Under the pieces are notes generated by a model. That model did not search any database. It had not been told where the DNA came from and saw only the letters and a program-made list of their open reading frames with translations. DNA of 26,330 bases. Origin: Anaerolineae bacterium. Its GTDB lineage: Bacteria > Chloroflexota > Anaerolineae > Anaerolineales > Villigracilaceae. Below are positions 14,615-23,421 of the stretch, piece after piece; the stretch's first letter is position 1; each line of letters starts with the position of its first letter. The position numbers and the translations under genes are program-made. The stretch is from assembly GCA_017303735.1 (NCBI GenBank), contig JAFLCF010000037.1, forward strand, positions 1,951 to 28,280. The letters are read 5' to 3'.

Positions 14615-15298
14615 TTAGTCTGGTTCGCAGTAGAAACTGCTTAGGTAGGCACTGTCTACCCCTTCGCGGACGGCGCAAAGTTCCTGAATATTGCCTTGCT
14701 CAGACATGAATTGAAAACCGGTTTCTGCGGCATTCATCCACAGGGATATTTCGCCGCGTTCGCTATACTTGCCGTTGGCGCGCCAGCCCTTGCCCCATTC
14801 CATGACGCCGGTGAAGGTTTCGTAGTCGTTGTCGTTTCCGTCGAATATAGTGCCAGTTACATTCTTGCCAACTTGTGTTAAGACCATATAACTTCCTGGC
14901 AGAAAAACGGACTTGGACGGGACGATCCACTTCCCGCTGAAACCGCAACCTGCGGGCAGTTCCATGTCCACGCCGCGAATGCCGCAGAAGGATAGGTCTG
15001 TGGATGTGGACTTGAACGCATCCTCACCATCGAGAATAAGCGTAAAGCCACCTAGAATTTCTGTATCAAAGACTGCTTCACCGTTCTCATTGATGGTTCC
15101 AGTGAAAGTTTCGTTCCAGAAGCCGCCATACCCTTCGATATTACCGGTCAGTTCGTTCCCGTTTTGCACAAAGTTGATCGTGCCAAGATTGGTCGTCCAT
15201 GTGCCTGCGAAGGAATTCACCGGGGTAAGCGATCCGCAACTGGTCAATGCCATGCTTGCAATGAGGATGAGCACCCCAGCCCAAAGATTATTTTTCAT
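14615..15298 (-). CDS. Lipoprotein of unknown function (227 aa)
   Basis: The protein begins MKNNLWAGVLILIASM and has lipobox LTSC, with the lipidated cysteine at residue 21, so it is membrane-anchored outside the cytoplasm. GGAG lies 10-13 bases before the ATG. The mature part looks like two related beta-rich halves: an early FAGTWTTNLGTINFVQNGNELTG with GTINENGEAVFD, and a later GSYMVLTQVGKNVTGTIF with FTGVMEWGKGWRANG. Both resemble lipocalin-like or beta-barrel repeats of the WTTN...GNxLTGxI type. Four cysteines in the mature part could form disulfides. I cannot name a family or function. It lies between the metal-uptake and metal-efflux operons and ends at its own terminator. Confidence 0.8.
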   Translation of the reverse strand: MKNNLWAGVLILIASMALTSCGSLTPVNSFAGTWTTNLGTINFVQNGNELTGNIEGYGGFWNETFTGTINENGEAVFDTEILGGFTLILDGEDAFKSTSTDLSFCGIRGVDMELPAGCGFSGKWIVPSKSVFLPGSYMVLTQVGKNVTGTIFDGNDNDYETFTGVMEWGKGWRANGKYSERGEISLWMNAAETGFQFMSEQGNIQELCAVREGVDSAYLSSFYCEPD

Positions 15299-15322
15299 TT
15301 TGTATTTTCTCCTATAAAGAGT

Positions 15323-15351
15323 ACTTTACAGGCATTCTTTGGGCTGGGCAA
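15323..15351 (-). promoter_or_regulatory. Weak candidate promoter for the lipoprotein gene
   Basis: On the minus strand TTGCCC (15351-15346), 17 bases, TAAAGT (15328-15323). It lies in the 74-base gap after the FeoB membrane gene. The match is moderate. Confidence 0.35.
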
Positions 15352-15372
15352 TCCAACATAATGGGGATTGGT

Positions 15373-16812
15373 TTAAAAGAGACTCTCCACGAACCGCCAC
15401 ACTTGTGCCACAATGAAAGTAACGGCAATGCCCATCAACACCGGCGTGACCGCCGCGATCCATGTCCATTTTTTGCTGCCGGTTTCTTTGTAAATGGTGT
15501 AGATGGTGGTGCTGCACGGGTTGTGGATCAGGCTAAAGATCATCAAGTTGACCGCGGTTAGTAAAGTCCAGCCGCCGGTTTGCAGGAGTGCCAGAGTTTG
15601 GGCATCCGAATCGAGTTCGAACATCACGCCCGCGCCTGCGCCGACTCCAGCCACTTTGGTAACGAGCACGGTCAACATCAAAATGGTGGGAATGACGATC
15701 TCATTGGCAGGAATCGCGACGATGTATGCCACGAGAATTACGCCATTGAGACCAAGGATCAAGCCGAACGGATTCATGAAATTGATCAAGTGCCCTGCAA
15801 TGCTGTTCCCGCCAATAACAATGTTGGATGCCAACCAGATGACCGCACCAGCAGGCAGGGCGAAGGTCACTGCACGCCAAAGCACAACCAATGTGCGATC
15901 AATCACCGATGTGTAAATGGTCTGCCAGATACGCGGCGGGCGGTAGGGAGGCAATTCCAGGCTGAACGTGGAGACTTCACCTTTCAATACCGTGCGTGAG
16001 AGGGCCCATGAAGAACCGAAGGTCAGCATCACACCCAAGACAGCCACACCAACGACCGCCAGTGCAGAGACAAGTCCGCCCAGGTGGGCAGGCACCAATG
16101 AGCCGACAAACAGAGAGGCGATCAAAATTTGAGTGGGCCAGCGTCCGTTGCAGAGTGCGAAATTATTAGTGAGAATGGCGATCAGCCGTTCGCGTGGACT
16201 GTCAATGATGCGGGTTGCCACCACACCTGCCGCATTACAGCCAAATCCCATCGTCATGCTCAGGGCTTGCTTGCCATGAGCTCCCGCTTTGCGGAACATA
16301 TTGTCGAGGTTGAACGCCACACGCGGCAGATAGCCGAAATCTTCGAGCAATGTGAAGATCGGGAAGAAGATCGCCATTGGGGGCAGCATCACACTGATGA
16401 CCCAGGCGGTTGCCAGGTAAACGCCGTCGAGCAGGAAGCCGTCGATCCACCAGGGGATGCCAAGATCAGCAAAGACCCCTTTCAGGAAGGGATGAACAGT
16501 GTCCAAGAGCAAGGTTGCTAGGATTCCCGATGGGACATTTGCTCCGGCGATGGTCAGCCAGAAGACGATGGTGAGCAGAAGGAGCATCAGTGGGAAACCC
16601 CATACGCGGCTGGTGACCAGCTTGTCGATGGTGCGGTCCAGATCGAAACGCGGCTTTTTATCGGGACGAGTCGTGGCGCGGTCTGCGATCTGCGAGGCGT
16701 CGGTGTAAATCGACTCCATTAGTTTCTCGTGAAAGTCTGCTCCGATCTCCCAGCGCAGCGATTGGGCGTTGTTGAGGATGTCTTCGTGATTGTTCGAAGG
16801 GTATGTTGTCAT
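15373..16812 (-). CDS. feoB: FeoB membrane permease half (split ferrous iron transporter)
   Basis: The ATG at 16812 ([12 protein letters not shown]) is chosen because an upstream in-frame start at 16833 lies in repeat DNA; it gives 479 residues. A cytoplasmic segment ending in [20 protein letters not shown] leads into about eight membrane helices. FeoB hallmarks are [40 protein letters not shown] with the Gate-type Gly-Phe-Gly-Cys, DSPRERL, and a second Gate-like segment [21 protein letters not shown] takes the place of the usual C-x-A-R-L-P motif. The protein lacks the G domain that normally starts FeoB; that domain is the separate protein encoded 71 bases upstream. It should move Fe(II) into the cell. 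Confidence 0.9.
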   Translation of the reverse strand: MTTYPSNNHEDILNNAQSLRWEIGADFHEKLMESIYTDASQIADRATTRPDKKPRFDLDRTIDKLVTSRVWGFPLMLLLLTIVFWLTIAGANVPSGILATLLLDTVHPFLKGVFADLGIPWWIDGFLLDGVYLATAWVISVMLPPMAIFFPIFTLLEDFGYLPRVAFNLDNMFRKAGAHGKQALSMTMGFGCNAAGVVATRIIDSPRERLIAILTNNFALCNGRWPTQILIASLFVGSLVPAHLGGLVSALAVVGVAVLGVMLTFGSSWALSRTVLKGEVSTFSLELPPYRPPRIWQTIYTSVIDRTLVVLWRAVTFALPAGAVIWLASNIVIGGNSIAGHLINFMNPFGLILGLNGVILVAYIVAIPANEIVIPTILMLTVLVTKVAGVGAGAGVMFELDSDAQTLALLQTGGWTLLTAVNLMIFSLIHNPCSTTIYTIYKETGSKKWTWIAAVTPVLMGIAVTFIVAQVWRFVESLF

Positions 16813-16826
16813 TTGTAAACTCCATT

Positions 16827-16872
16827 CCCTCATCCCCAGCCCCTCTCCAACGGGAGAGGGGCTGGGTGAGGG
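16827..16872. repeat. GC-rich palindromic repeat between the two feoB parts
   Basis: CCCTCATCCCCAGCCCCTCT on the left pairs, with one mismatch and one bulged base, with AGAGGGGCTGGGTGAGGG on the right, separated by a few bases. It is the CCCTCACCCCAGCCCCTCTCC type that I recall as a common dispersed intergenic palindrome in bacteria. It fills most of the 71-base gap in split feoB and could form a strong RNA hairpin. Confidence 0.85.
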
Positions 16873-16883
16873 CGATAAGTAAA

Positions 16884-17720
16884 TTATTGATTCCCGATCA
16901 CCTGTAACTGCGCAGAACGTGCCTCAATATTGCCATGGGTCAGGTCACCGAGCTCACCCTTGCGCAGAGCTTCTGCGATCCGCTCATCTCCATCGAGCAG
17001 GCGTAGCGCCACCCAACGCGCATTCGGCAGATCGGGGAAGGATGCTTCGATCTGCGCGGTCAACTGCTCGACCGCTTTCTTGAGTTCAGGCGAAACATAC
17101 TTCACACGATACGGCTTGCCGACCACTTCACCTTTCGCCACTTCGCTAACCGCCTGCAAGAGTTCGGGGATTCCCTCTCCCTGCCGCGCAGACATGGGGA
17201 CGACAGGAATGCCCAGGTCACGTGCGAGGCGTCTTTCGTCAATCTTGAGACCGTGACGTTTTGCTTCATCCATTAAATTCAAAGCGACCACGACACGGTT
17301 TGTGATCTCTGAAACCTGCAAAACGAGATTCAAATTTCGTTCAAGCCGTGTAGCATCCACAACGACGATGGTCACATCGGGCTGACCGAACAAAATAAAA
17401 TCGCGAGCCACTTCTTCATCAAGACTCGTCGCTAACAATGAATACGTGCCGGGCAGGTCCACCAATTTGTATTTATTATCGCCATATAAAAAAACACCTT
17501 CGGCGCGAGTCACTGTTTTGCCGGGCCAGTTGCCCACGTGTTGGCGCAAACCGGTCAACGCATTGAACACCGTGCTCTTCCCTGTGTTGGGGTTGCCCGC
17601 CAGCGCCACGACAAAATCGAAATCGGTCATATCTACGCCGAGTTTTTTAAGCGCAGCCGCATTATGCACCGGGCAGGTTTCGCACACGGCGGATGTTGGT
17701 TGCTGAGTTTCGGTTGTCAT
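16884..17720 (-). CDS. feoB: FeoB GTPase half (split ferrous iron transporter)
   Basis: The 278-residue protein has an N-terminal Cys motif (CETCPVH), then G1 GNPNTGKST, the switch region [11 protein letters not shown]3 DLPGTYSL, G4 NLMD and G5 SARQGEG, and a helical GDI-like region after about 200. This corresponds to the N-terminal cytoplasmic part of FeoB (G plus S domains); the frame stops where membrane helices should begin. The stop at 16884 is close to a palindromic repeat, and the permease half follows as its own frame. The ATG overlaps the DtxR-FeoA gene by 4 bases (17717-17720), so the two are coupled. GTP hydrolysis here should regulate Fe(II) passage through the separate membrane half. 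Confidence 0.92.
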   Translation of the reverse strand: MTTETQQPTSAVCETCPVHNAAALKKLGVDMTDFDFVVALAGNPNTGKSTVFNALTGLRQHVGNWPGKTVTRAEGVFLYGDNKYKLVDLPGTYSLLATSLDEEVARDFILFGQPDVTIVVVDATRLERNLNLVLQVSEITNRVVVALNLMDEAKRHGLKIDERRLARDLGIPVVPMSARQGEGIPELLQAVSEVAKGEVVGKPYRVKYVSPELKKAVEQLTAQIEASFPDLPNARWVALRLLDGDERIAEALRKGELGDLTHGNIEARSAQLQVIGNQ

Positions 17721-18730
17721 TTTGTTTCCTCTTTCGTGATCAAGATCATATCTGCCTGCGACTTTCGCAAAGCGATCATCGCGTCGCGGATGCGGTATGC
17801 CGATGGGTCACCTGCTGCACTGTTCATTTCGTTCGATACCAGCGTGCCAGGTAAAACACCAAGATCCATCAGGCGGCGACGTTCTGCCCCGCGGATGCGA
17901 TACGACAACTGGATAACTCTGCCCGACTCGCCCGGCAGCAAACTGGATAACGCCTCTCCCTTAACTTGTACTTGCTGCGGCGCTTCAGACAGTTCTGCCA
18001 CTGTGATATTTGCCGCCACGATCGGTGCCACCACATGCTCATCTCCATCTGCCCAAAACTTCACCCGCTGCGGAGAAGACTCGATCAGCCGCACCACCTG
18101 CCCGATGTGCAATCCCTCTGCCACGATCTGGGCATAGACGGTTTCAGGTTCATCTTCAAGGTGAATGATGCGGGCAGGTTTATCGAGATTCAAATTCGTA
18201 AGCAGAATTCGTTGCGGCTCGATCATATGTCCGCTGGCAGTGGGGATGGGGTCGCCGTGCGGGTCGTGGGTGGGGTTGCCGAGGCGGGCTGCAAGCTGAT
18301 TGGTGGATTCAGTTGTCAGCGTATGTTCGAAGCGTTCCGCGCGGTCATGCCATTCGGTTTCTTCGTATCCTGTTTCATCTGCAAGATAGCGTTCATACAA
18401 GCGATGTGCGCGGATCATCCGCAAGGCATACTCGCGTCCCGCGGTCGTGAGTTTGATCTCGCTGCCCTCGAACTGCAAGAGTTCGTGCGCCACAAGATTG
18501 TTGATGACCTTCGTCACCTCGTCGGGGCTGACCTTGAGCGCTCCAGCAATGCTATTGACCGACGGCTTGTCGCGATGGGTCTCGCATTGGTGGATCTGTT
18601 TGAGCGCATCCTCCTGCAAGACCTTGGCGGTCAATTTTTGTCCGTGTTGCCATTGCCAAAACCAACCGCGTTCGGGGCGGAAGAGGAACCACGAAGCAAT
18701 CAGAAATGTTGCAAACCAGATAAGATTCAT
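17717..18730 (-). CDS. Membrane-anchored DtxR-like regulator fused to FeoA domains
   Basis: The 337-residue protein starts with a hydrophobic helix (about residues 2-17, LIWFATFLIASWFLF) that looks like a membrane anchor. A DtxR/MntR module follows: winged helix about 35-105 (SIAGALKVSPDEVTKVINNL), then the dimerisation helices with H109, E113, H128, E132 and H136, and the NPTHDPHGDPIPT signature (152-164). An SH3/FeoA-like region (about 172-247) and a second, clearer FeoA domain (about 258-333, LPGESGRVIQL and RRRLMDLGVLPGTLV) complete it. FeoA interacts with FeoB, which is encoded next with a 4-base overlap. It could be a FeoA subunit with a built-in metal sensor, or a tethered repressor. 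TATCTCC and AAGGAG lie just upstream of the start. Confidence 0.85.
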   Translation of the reverse strand: MNLIWFATFLIASWFLFRPERGWFWQWQHGQKLTAKVLQEDALKQIHQCETHRDKPSVNSIAGALKVSPDEVTKVINNLVAHELLQFEGSEIKLTTAGREYALRMIRAHRLYERYLADETGYEETEWHDRAERFEHTLTTESTNQLAARLGNPTHDPHGDPIPTASGHMIEPQRILLTNLNLDKPARIIHLEDEPETVYAQIVAEGLHIGQVVRLIESSPQRVKFWADGDEHVVAPIVAANITVAELSEAPQQVQVKGEALSSLLPGESGRVIQLSYRIRGAERRRLMDLGVLPGTLVSNEMNSAAGDPSAYRIRDAMIALRKSQADMILITKEETK

Positions 18731-18755
18731 CTTATTTATCTCCTTTCAAGAAACT

Positions 18756-18788
18756 TCCCGCTGACTCGGAAAATCCGAACCAGCGGGA
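18756..18788 (-). other. Hairpin between ABC permease gene and DtxR-FeoA gene
   Basis: TCCCGCTG (18756-18763) pairs with CAGCGGGA (18781-18788), with an inner 5-bp extension (TCGGA/TCCGA) after a 2-base internal bulge. The following tract on the minus strand (AGTTTCTTG) is weak in T, so it is more likely an attenuator or mRNA-processing/stability element than a full terminator. Confidence 0.6.
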
Positions 18789-18820
18789 GAGTGTGTACTA
18801 TCTATTTGTTCTTGTATCTT

Positions 18821-19930
18821 TCATGAACTAAATTCCTGTTGCGATCTTTGCAGTCCAATGTCTGTCAAGGTGAGCAGACCGTGCCTTTGTTCGATCAAGC
18901 CGTTTCGTTCGGCGATGCCAACCACTTGCATTGCGAATTGCGGCGACCATTTGAGGTGTTCGTGCAAGCGCACCACTTGATTCTCTGCTTCGGCTTCCTC
19001 TGTAGCGATATGGTTGGCGATGTGCATCGTGAGCATGGTCATGGCAAACTCGATGCGTTGACTTTGGCGGCGTCGTGCCTGGGCGATGAGTCCGCGTTCG
19101 GGGGCGAACAGGTAGACGGTCAGGAAGGAAACGCCTGTCATCGTTGCCATCGAACCTGCTATGGAAGCATCCAGCCAGTGTGCGAGCCAGTATCCGCTCA
19201 CGGCGGAGAAGATCCCGATCAATGCGGAATAGATCAACATGCGCGAGAGGCGGTCGGTGAGCAGGTATGCGGCGGCAGGCGGCGCGATCATGAACGCGAC
19301 GACAAGTACGGAGCCGACCGAGTCGAACGAACCAACTGCCGTGAGTGAGACCAATGTCATCAACGCATAATGAATCGCGGCGGGTGCGAAGCCGAGCGCG
19401 GCGGCAAGCGCGGGATCGAACGTGGCGAGTTTGAGTTCCTTGTAAAAGAGAATGATGAACAGGATGTTGAGCAAAAGAATGCCGCCTGATGTGTACAGCG
19501 CTTCTGGACCAACATCAAAGCCGAGGAGTCTGAGACGATTGAACGGTGCAAAGGCGAGTTCGCCCAGCAGGACGGCATCGGTGTCGAGATGTACATCACC
19601 CGCGAAGCGCGAGATCAAAATGACTGCGATGCTGAAAATGGCGGGAAAGACCAAGCCAATGGCGGCATCTTCACGCACGAGTTTTGTGCGGTTGAGAAGT
19701 TCCACAAGGCTGACAGTGACAACACCCATCAGCGCTGCGCCGATCAATAAAAGCGGCGACGTAATGCTTTTGGTGATGAAGAAGGCGATCACGATGCCAA
19801 GCAGAACCGTGTGGCTGATGGCATCGCTCATCATCGCCATGCGACGCAAGACCAGGTAGACCCCAGGCAAGGCGCAGGCAACCGCCACAATGGATGCAAT
19901 GAGTTGGATTTCAAATTGTGCGGAGTTCAT
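18821..19930 (-). CDS. Metal ABC transporter permease (ABC-3/TroD-like) with C-terminal winged helix
   Basis: The 369-residue protein has the multi-helix ABC-3 permease fold: LPGVYLVLRRMAMMSDAISHTVLLG at the front, LVREDAAIGLVFPAIFS, the LLGELAF segment, FDPALAAALGF and GSVLVVAFMIAPPAAAYLLTDRL. After the last helix (FLTVYLFAPERGLIA, about 280) a cytoplasmic tail of about 85 residues contains a winged-helix pattern (LKWSPQFAMQVVGIAERNGLIEQRHGLLTLTDIGLQR), not part of ordinary permeases. It forms the channel half-site with the second permease for a divalent metal, probably Mn, Fe or Zn. Its ATG overlaps the other permease by 4 bases. Confidence 0.9.
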   Translation of the reverse strand: MNSAQFEIQLIASIVAVACALPGVYLVLRRMAMMSDAISHTVLLGIVIAFFITKSITSPLLLIGAALMGVVTVSLVELLNRTKLVREDAAIGLVFPAIFSIAVILISRFAGDVHLDTDAVLLGELAFAPFNRLRLLGFDVGPEALYTSGGILLLNILFIILFYKELKLATFDPALAAALGFAPAAIHYALMTLVSLTAVGSFDSVGSVLVVAFMIAPPAAAYLLTDRLSRMLIYSALIGIFSAVSGYWLAHWLDASIAGSMATMTGVSFLTVYLFAPERGLIAQARRRQSQRIEFAMTMLTMHIANHIATEEAEAENQVVRLHEHLKWSPQFAMQVVGIAERNGLIEQRHGLLTLTDIGLQRSQQEFSS

Positions 19931-21057
19931 CTCGCATCCTCCTTCTGGTCTTTGCCTGCTTCCGTCAAACCTTCATCGGTCAACATCCAAACATCCTTTG
20001 ATTGTTCACGCGCATGACCGCGTTCTTTCAGTTGATTCAAGGCATGAGATACGCCATCGGGATTTGTGCTCATGGCGCGCAAGACTGCGACGGAATGTCC
20101 GTGCTTTTGGTTGGGGTGTTGCATGGCGAGGGTGTTCAAGTCGGCGAGTACGGCTCTGGCGCGGAGCGTGTGCCGATTTCGTCGTGAGCGCAACCAATTC
20201 CAGAAAAGTCCGCGATTGGATGCAAACAGGAACGAAAAAATGACAATGGCTGTCATGCACAACACGATCAGCGGACCCGTCGGAAGCCTCGCACCAGAAC
20301 TACTGATGAGTGTGCCGCTTACTCCAGAGAGGGCACCGAAGAATCCGCCGATTATGACCATGCGGCTGAGTTTGTCTGTCCATTGACGCGCCGCCGCGGC
20401 AGGGGCGACGACCATGGCAGACATTAACACCACACCGACGGTTTGCAACCCGACCACGATGGCAACAACGAGCAATGTTGTGAGAATCACATCCAGCAGG
20501 CGTACAGGGAAACCAAGACTTGCGGCAAATTCAGGGTTGAACGTGGTGAGTTTGAATTCTTTCCAAAAGATCGCAAGCAGGGTCAGTGCAATGGCGCTGA
20601 TGATACCCATCGTGAACACGTCTTTTTCGATCAACGTGGCGGCTTGACCGAAGAGGAACTTGTCCAAGCCTGCCTGGGTCGCGTCGGGGAGCCTCTGCGT
20701 AAAGGTCAACAGCATCAAGCCGAAGCCGAAGAAGACCGAGAGTACCAGTCCCAATGCGCTGTCGTCTTTGATGCGCGTCGTGTGCGTGATGTTGAGCATG
20801 GCAAGCGTGGCGACCCAGCCTGCGATCATGGCGCCTGTTATAAGGACGATCGGTTCACGGCTGCGCGTGAGAAGAAATGCAAGCACAATTCCAGGCAATG
20901 CCGCATGTGAAATGGCATCTCCCAGCAGGCTTTGTTTGCGGAGAACGGCAAACGAGCCAAGCGCGCCGCTGGCGATTCCCAGAATGGCAGAGCCAAGCGC
21001 CACCGTACGGAGGGTGTAATCAAAAAAGAGATCGTGTAAGAGTTGAGAGATGTCCAT
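19927..21057 (-). CDS. Metal ABC transporter permease (ABC-3/TroC-like) with C-terminal winged helix
   Basis: The 376-residue protein shows the same ABC-3 fold: GALGSFAVLRKQSLLGDAISHAALPG, RIKDDSALGLVLSVFFGFG, FLFGQAATL, FNPEFAASLGFPVRLLD and GLQTVGVVLMSAMVVAPAAAARQWTDKL. A basic linker (LRSRRNRHTLRAR) leads to a cytoplasmic tail with a winged-helix-like pattern (HSVAVLRAMSTNPDGVSHALNQLKERGHAREQSKDVWMLTDEG). It pairs with the permease encoded next (ATGA overlap at 19927-19930) and with the ATPase encoded 59 bases upstream. Substrate is a divalent transition metal by homology to TroC/MntB/ZnuB-type proteins. Confidence 0.9.
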   Translation of the reverse strand: MDISQLLHDLFFDYTLRTVALGSAILGIASGALGSFAVLRKQSLLGDAISHAALPGIVLAFLLTRSREPIVLITGAMIAGWVATLAMLNITHTTRIKDDSALGLVLSVFFGFGLMLLTFTQRLPDATQAGLDKFLFGQAATLIEKDVFTMGIISAIALTLLAIFWKEFKLTTFNPEFAASLGFPVRLLDVILTTLLVVAIVVGLQTVGVVLMSAMVVAPAAAARQWTDKLSRMVIIGGFFGALSGVSGTLISSSGARLPTGPLIVLCMTAIVIFSFLFASNRGLFWNWLRSRRNRHTLRARAVLADLNTLAMQHPNQKHGHSVAVLRAMSTNPDGVSHALNQLKERGHAREQSKDVWMLTDEGLTEAGKDQKEDAR

Positions 21058-21069
21058 AGCTTATTATCT

Positions 21070-21109
21070 GTCATTGCGAGGAGGAGTGTAACGACGACGA
21101 AGCAATGAC
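21070..21109. repeat. Short dispersed palindromic repeat (GTCATTGC type)
   Basis: GTCATTGC (21070-21077) and GCAATGAC (21102-21109) are perfect inverted ends of a 40-base element with the inner GAGGAGGAG/ACGACGACGAAG. This GTCATTGCGAGGAG...CGAAGCAATGAC form is a familiar dispersed repeat of many bacterial genomes. It fills the gap between the ATPase and permease genes of the metal ABC operon. Confidence 0.8.
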
Positions 21110-21116
21110 GAAGCGA

Positions 21117-21875
21117 TCAATGCTTTCCATTTTTTCCATTTCCATCTGCGCTGAGAAAGGCAACCTTGCCGCCGTACGCCTTGCGCAGATTTTGTTCGGT
21201 GAAGACTTCGCTCACAGGTCCGCTGGCGATGCGGCGGACGTTGAGCATCGTGACCCAATCAAAATATTCAGGGACAGTTTGCAGGTCGTGATGAACGACA
21301 ACCACGGTCTTGCCTGCTTTACGCAACTCCTGCAACAAGGCAACGATGGCGCGCTCAGTGGTTGCGTCTACGCCCTGGAAGGGTTCATCCATGAAATACA
21401 GTTGCGCGTCCTGCACAAGTGCACGCGCCAGGAATACGCGTTGCTGTTGTCCGCCTGAGAGTTGGCTGATCTGACGCTCTGCATACGGCTTCATCCCAAC
21501 TTTATCGAGCGCGTCCAACGCCGCGGCGTGTTCCGAAGCGCCTGGTCTTTTGAACCAGCCCAACGTCCCGTAACGTCCCATCATCACCACATCCAGCACG
21601 CTGGTCGGGAAGTCCCAATCCACGCTTCCGCGCTGGGGAACATACCCAACCAGATGCCGTTGCTCCGCAAAAGACTTGCCATGCACAAGCACCTGCCCCG
21701 CCGCGGGCTTGACCAGACCCAAAATGGATTTGATCAAAGTGGTCTTGCCCGCGCCGTTCGGACCGACGATTGCCATCAACGTGCCTGATGGCACTTCCAT
21801 GTCCACGTCCCAAAGAACGGGTTTATCTTTGTATGCAATCGTCAGGTCGGTGACTTCAATTGCTTTAGCACTCAT
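21117..21875 (-). CDS. Metal ABC transporter ATP-binding protein (TroB/MntB/ZnuC-like)
   Basis: The 252-residue ATPase has Walker [10 protein letters not shown] (38-46), the Q-loop [15 protein letters not shown] with the VDWDFP form usual in Mn/Zn ABC ATPases, signature LSGGQQQR, Walker B LYFMDEP and the switch histidine in VVVVHHD. It powers metal import through the two permeases encoded next. It starts one base after the stop of the binding-protein gene, with GGAG 9-12 bases upstream inside the end of that gene. The C-terminus ends in a short GNGKNGKH tail. Confidence 0.94.
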   Translation of the reverse strand: MSAKAIEVTDLTIAYKDKPVLWDVDMEVPSGTLMAIVGPNGAGKTTLIKSILGLVKPAAGQVLVHGKSFAEQRHLVGYVPQRGSVDWDFPTSVLDVVMMGRYGTLGWFKRPGASEHAAALDALDKVGMKPYAERQISQLSGGQQQRVFLARALVQDAQLYFMDEPFQGVDATTERAIVALLQELRKAGKTVVVVHHDLQTVPEYFDWVTMLNVRRIASGPVSEVFTEQNLRKAYGGKVAFLSADGNGKNGKH

Positions 21876-21876
21876 C

Positions 21877-22803
21877 CTAATCTCCTGTCAGCGCAGATAC
21901 GATAGTGTCAATATTGTGTCTCACCATGCCAACATACGTTCCTTCGGGCGTGCCTTCGCTTCCCATTGCATCCGAAAATAACGAGCCGCCGATCTTCACG
22001 TCAAACCCTTGTGCCTGCACAGCGGCTTGCACGGCTTCCACGTTTCTTTGCGGCACCGATGACTCGACAAAGATGGCTGGGATCTGTTTCTCAACAATGA
22101 AGTCTGCCAGCGCCTTCACATCGGCAGTCCCTGCCTGTGCTTCGGTGCTGATGCCCTGTAAACCGCGCACTTCAAAACCATAGGCGTGACCGAAATAATT
22201 GAACGCATCGTGTGCTGTGATCAGGATGCGCTGTTCGGCGGGAATCGTGTTGGCTTGATCGAGGACATACTGATGCAGGCTTTCGAGTTCCGCGAGATAC
22301 GCTTCCGCGTTCGCCTCATAATCGGACCTGTTGGCTGGATCGACTTCGATGAGCGTCTCCTCCACCTGTTCCACCGCCTTCATCCACAAGGTGACATCGA
22401 ACCAGACGTGCGGATCGTAATTACCTTCAAACTCTGGTGGGGCATTCAGTAATGTGCGGTCGATTTTGTCTGTGACAGCAACCGTTGTAATCCCAAAATC
22501 TCCCATTCTTTCGAGCACGCCGCCCATCTGCGCTTCGAGATGCAAACCGTTGTAGAAAATGACATCTGCATCTTGCAGGGATGTGACATCCCCTTCACTA
22601 GCTTTATATAAATGGGGGTCAACGCCTGGACCCATGAGTCCCGTCACTTCCACATGCTCGCCACCGACTACTTTGACGATGTCCGCAATCATGCCGATGG
22701 TGGTGACAACGTTAAGTTTTCCAGATGCATTGTTATTTGTTTCAGGAGCACACGCGCTCAGGAGTAATGTAATTGTCAATATTGTTAAAGTCAACTTTTT
22801 CAT
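21877..22803 (-). CDS. TroA-like metal-binding lipoprotein of the ABC importer
   Basis: The 308-residue protein has a lipoprotein signal peptide with lipobox LSAC (cysteine at 18). Cluster A-I ligands are visible: H64 in [10 protein letters not shown]132 in DPHVWFD, H198 in TAHDAFNYF and D278 in SLFSDAMG. Spacings (132 to 198, 66; 198 to 278, 80) agree with the His/His/His/Asp set of Treponema TroA, as does the C-terminal [15 protein letters not shown]. Such proteins bind Mn(II), Zn(II) or Fe(II). There is no His-rich loop like that of ZnuA, which leans to Mn or Fe. The gene starts 22 bases after the methyltransferase gene, with AAGGA about 10 bases before the ATG. Confidence 0.92.
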   Translation of the reverse strand: MKKLTLTILTITLLLSACAPETNNNASGKLNVVTTIGMIADIVKVVGGEHVEVTGLMGPGVDPHLYKASEGDVTSLQDADVIFYNGLHLEAQMGGVLERMGDFGITTVAVTDKIDRTLLNAPPEFEGNYDPHVWFDVTLWMKAVEQVEETLIEVDPANRSDYEANAEAYLAELESLHQYVLDQANTIPAEQRILITAHDAFNYFGHAYGFEVRGLQGISTEAQAGTADVKALADFIVEKQIPAIFVESSVPQRNVEAVQAAVQAQGFDVKIGGSLFSDAMGSEGTPEGTYVGMVRHNIDTIVSALTGD

Positions 22804-22825
22804 TTTGTGATGAATCCTTTTGTAA

Positions 22826-23419
22826 CTAAAATAGTTTTGGCAAAAATCTTCCCGTCCGCTTCATGTATTCACGATATTCGTCACCGAATTTTGCGATGAG
22901 ATTGGCTTCCTCTTTCGGTGTGCGGATCGCCATCAGAATGAACGTGAGAATACCCAGTGCGGCGATGAACCAACTGTCTGCCATCATGCCGAAGGCAATG
23001 AACAGTAAAGATCCAAAGGTGTAAAGCGGATGGCGGATGTATTTATAAATTCCGTTCGTGACGAGTTTGTGTTCCTTGCGGGTTGCGCTGACAGGCGTGA
23101 TGCCCGTGCCGATACTACTGAATAACCAGTAGATGCCAAATCCGCAGAGGATGCCGAGTCCAACGCCAAGCAAGCGTAGTGAGTCTGGCAAACCAAGTTT
23201 TGACCACGCCATCCATGCTGGATTGACCAGATATACAAATGGGCTGAGCCAGAGGATGAGTCCGCCGATGCGGATGATCGTCATTAAGACGGTGCCATCT
23301 GCCTTGCGGGAAAGTTTTTCTCCCGACTCTCTATCCGCTTTGAGGCGGAAGTAGAAGGAGATGCCCATGCCCGTGAAAAGGATCAGGGCGGCTAAAATGC
23401 GGAAAATATTTTCGTTCAT
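22826..23419 (-). CDS. ICMT/PEMT-like membrane methyltransferase
   Basis: The 197-residue protein has about five membrane helices and the C-terminal signature of the isoprenylcysteine methyltransferase / phospholipid methyltransferase family: LVTNGIYKYIRHPLYTFG (RHP binds S-adenosylmethionine) and KEEANLIAKFGDEYREYMKRTGRFLP. It methylates a lipid or a lipid-linked or small acceptor at the membrane; the acceptor is unknown. It sits 2 bases after a small membrane-protein gene and 22 bases before the TroA-like gene, inside the metal-uptake operon. Homologues are often placed near metal-transport or metal-resistance genes, but the reason is unclear. Confidence 0.85.
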   Translation of the reverse strand: MNENIFRILAALILFTGMGISFYFRLKADRESGEKLSRKADGTVLMTIIRIGGLILWLSPFVYLVNPAWMAWSKLGLPDSLRLLGVGLGILCGFGIYWLFSSIGTGITPVSATRKEHKLVTNGIYKYIRHPLYTFGSLLFIAFGMMADSWFIAALGILTFILMAIRTPKEEANLIAKFGDEYREYMKRTGRFLPKLF

Positions 23420-23421
23420 GT

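Noticed and set aside
15373..17720. feoB as a frameshifted pseudogene
   Set aside because: Both parts have intact motifs, their own starts and a stop exactly at the domain boundary, so a functional split is more likely.
18756..18788. Full intrinsic terminator splitting the metal-uptake operon
   Set aside because: The stem is good but the following tract is AGTTTCTTG, poor in T, so complete termination is doubtful.
17966..18826. Long plus-strand open frame (286 codons) opposite the DtxR-FeoA gene
   Set aside because: It is antisense to a gene with clear domains, has no ribosome site or promoter, and its translation shows no recognisable fold.
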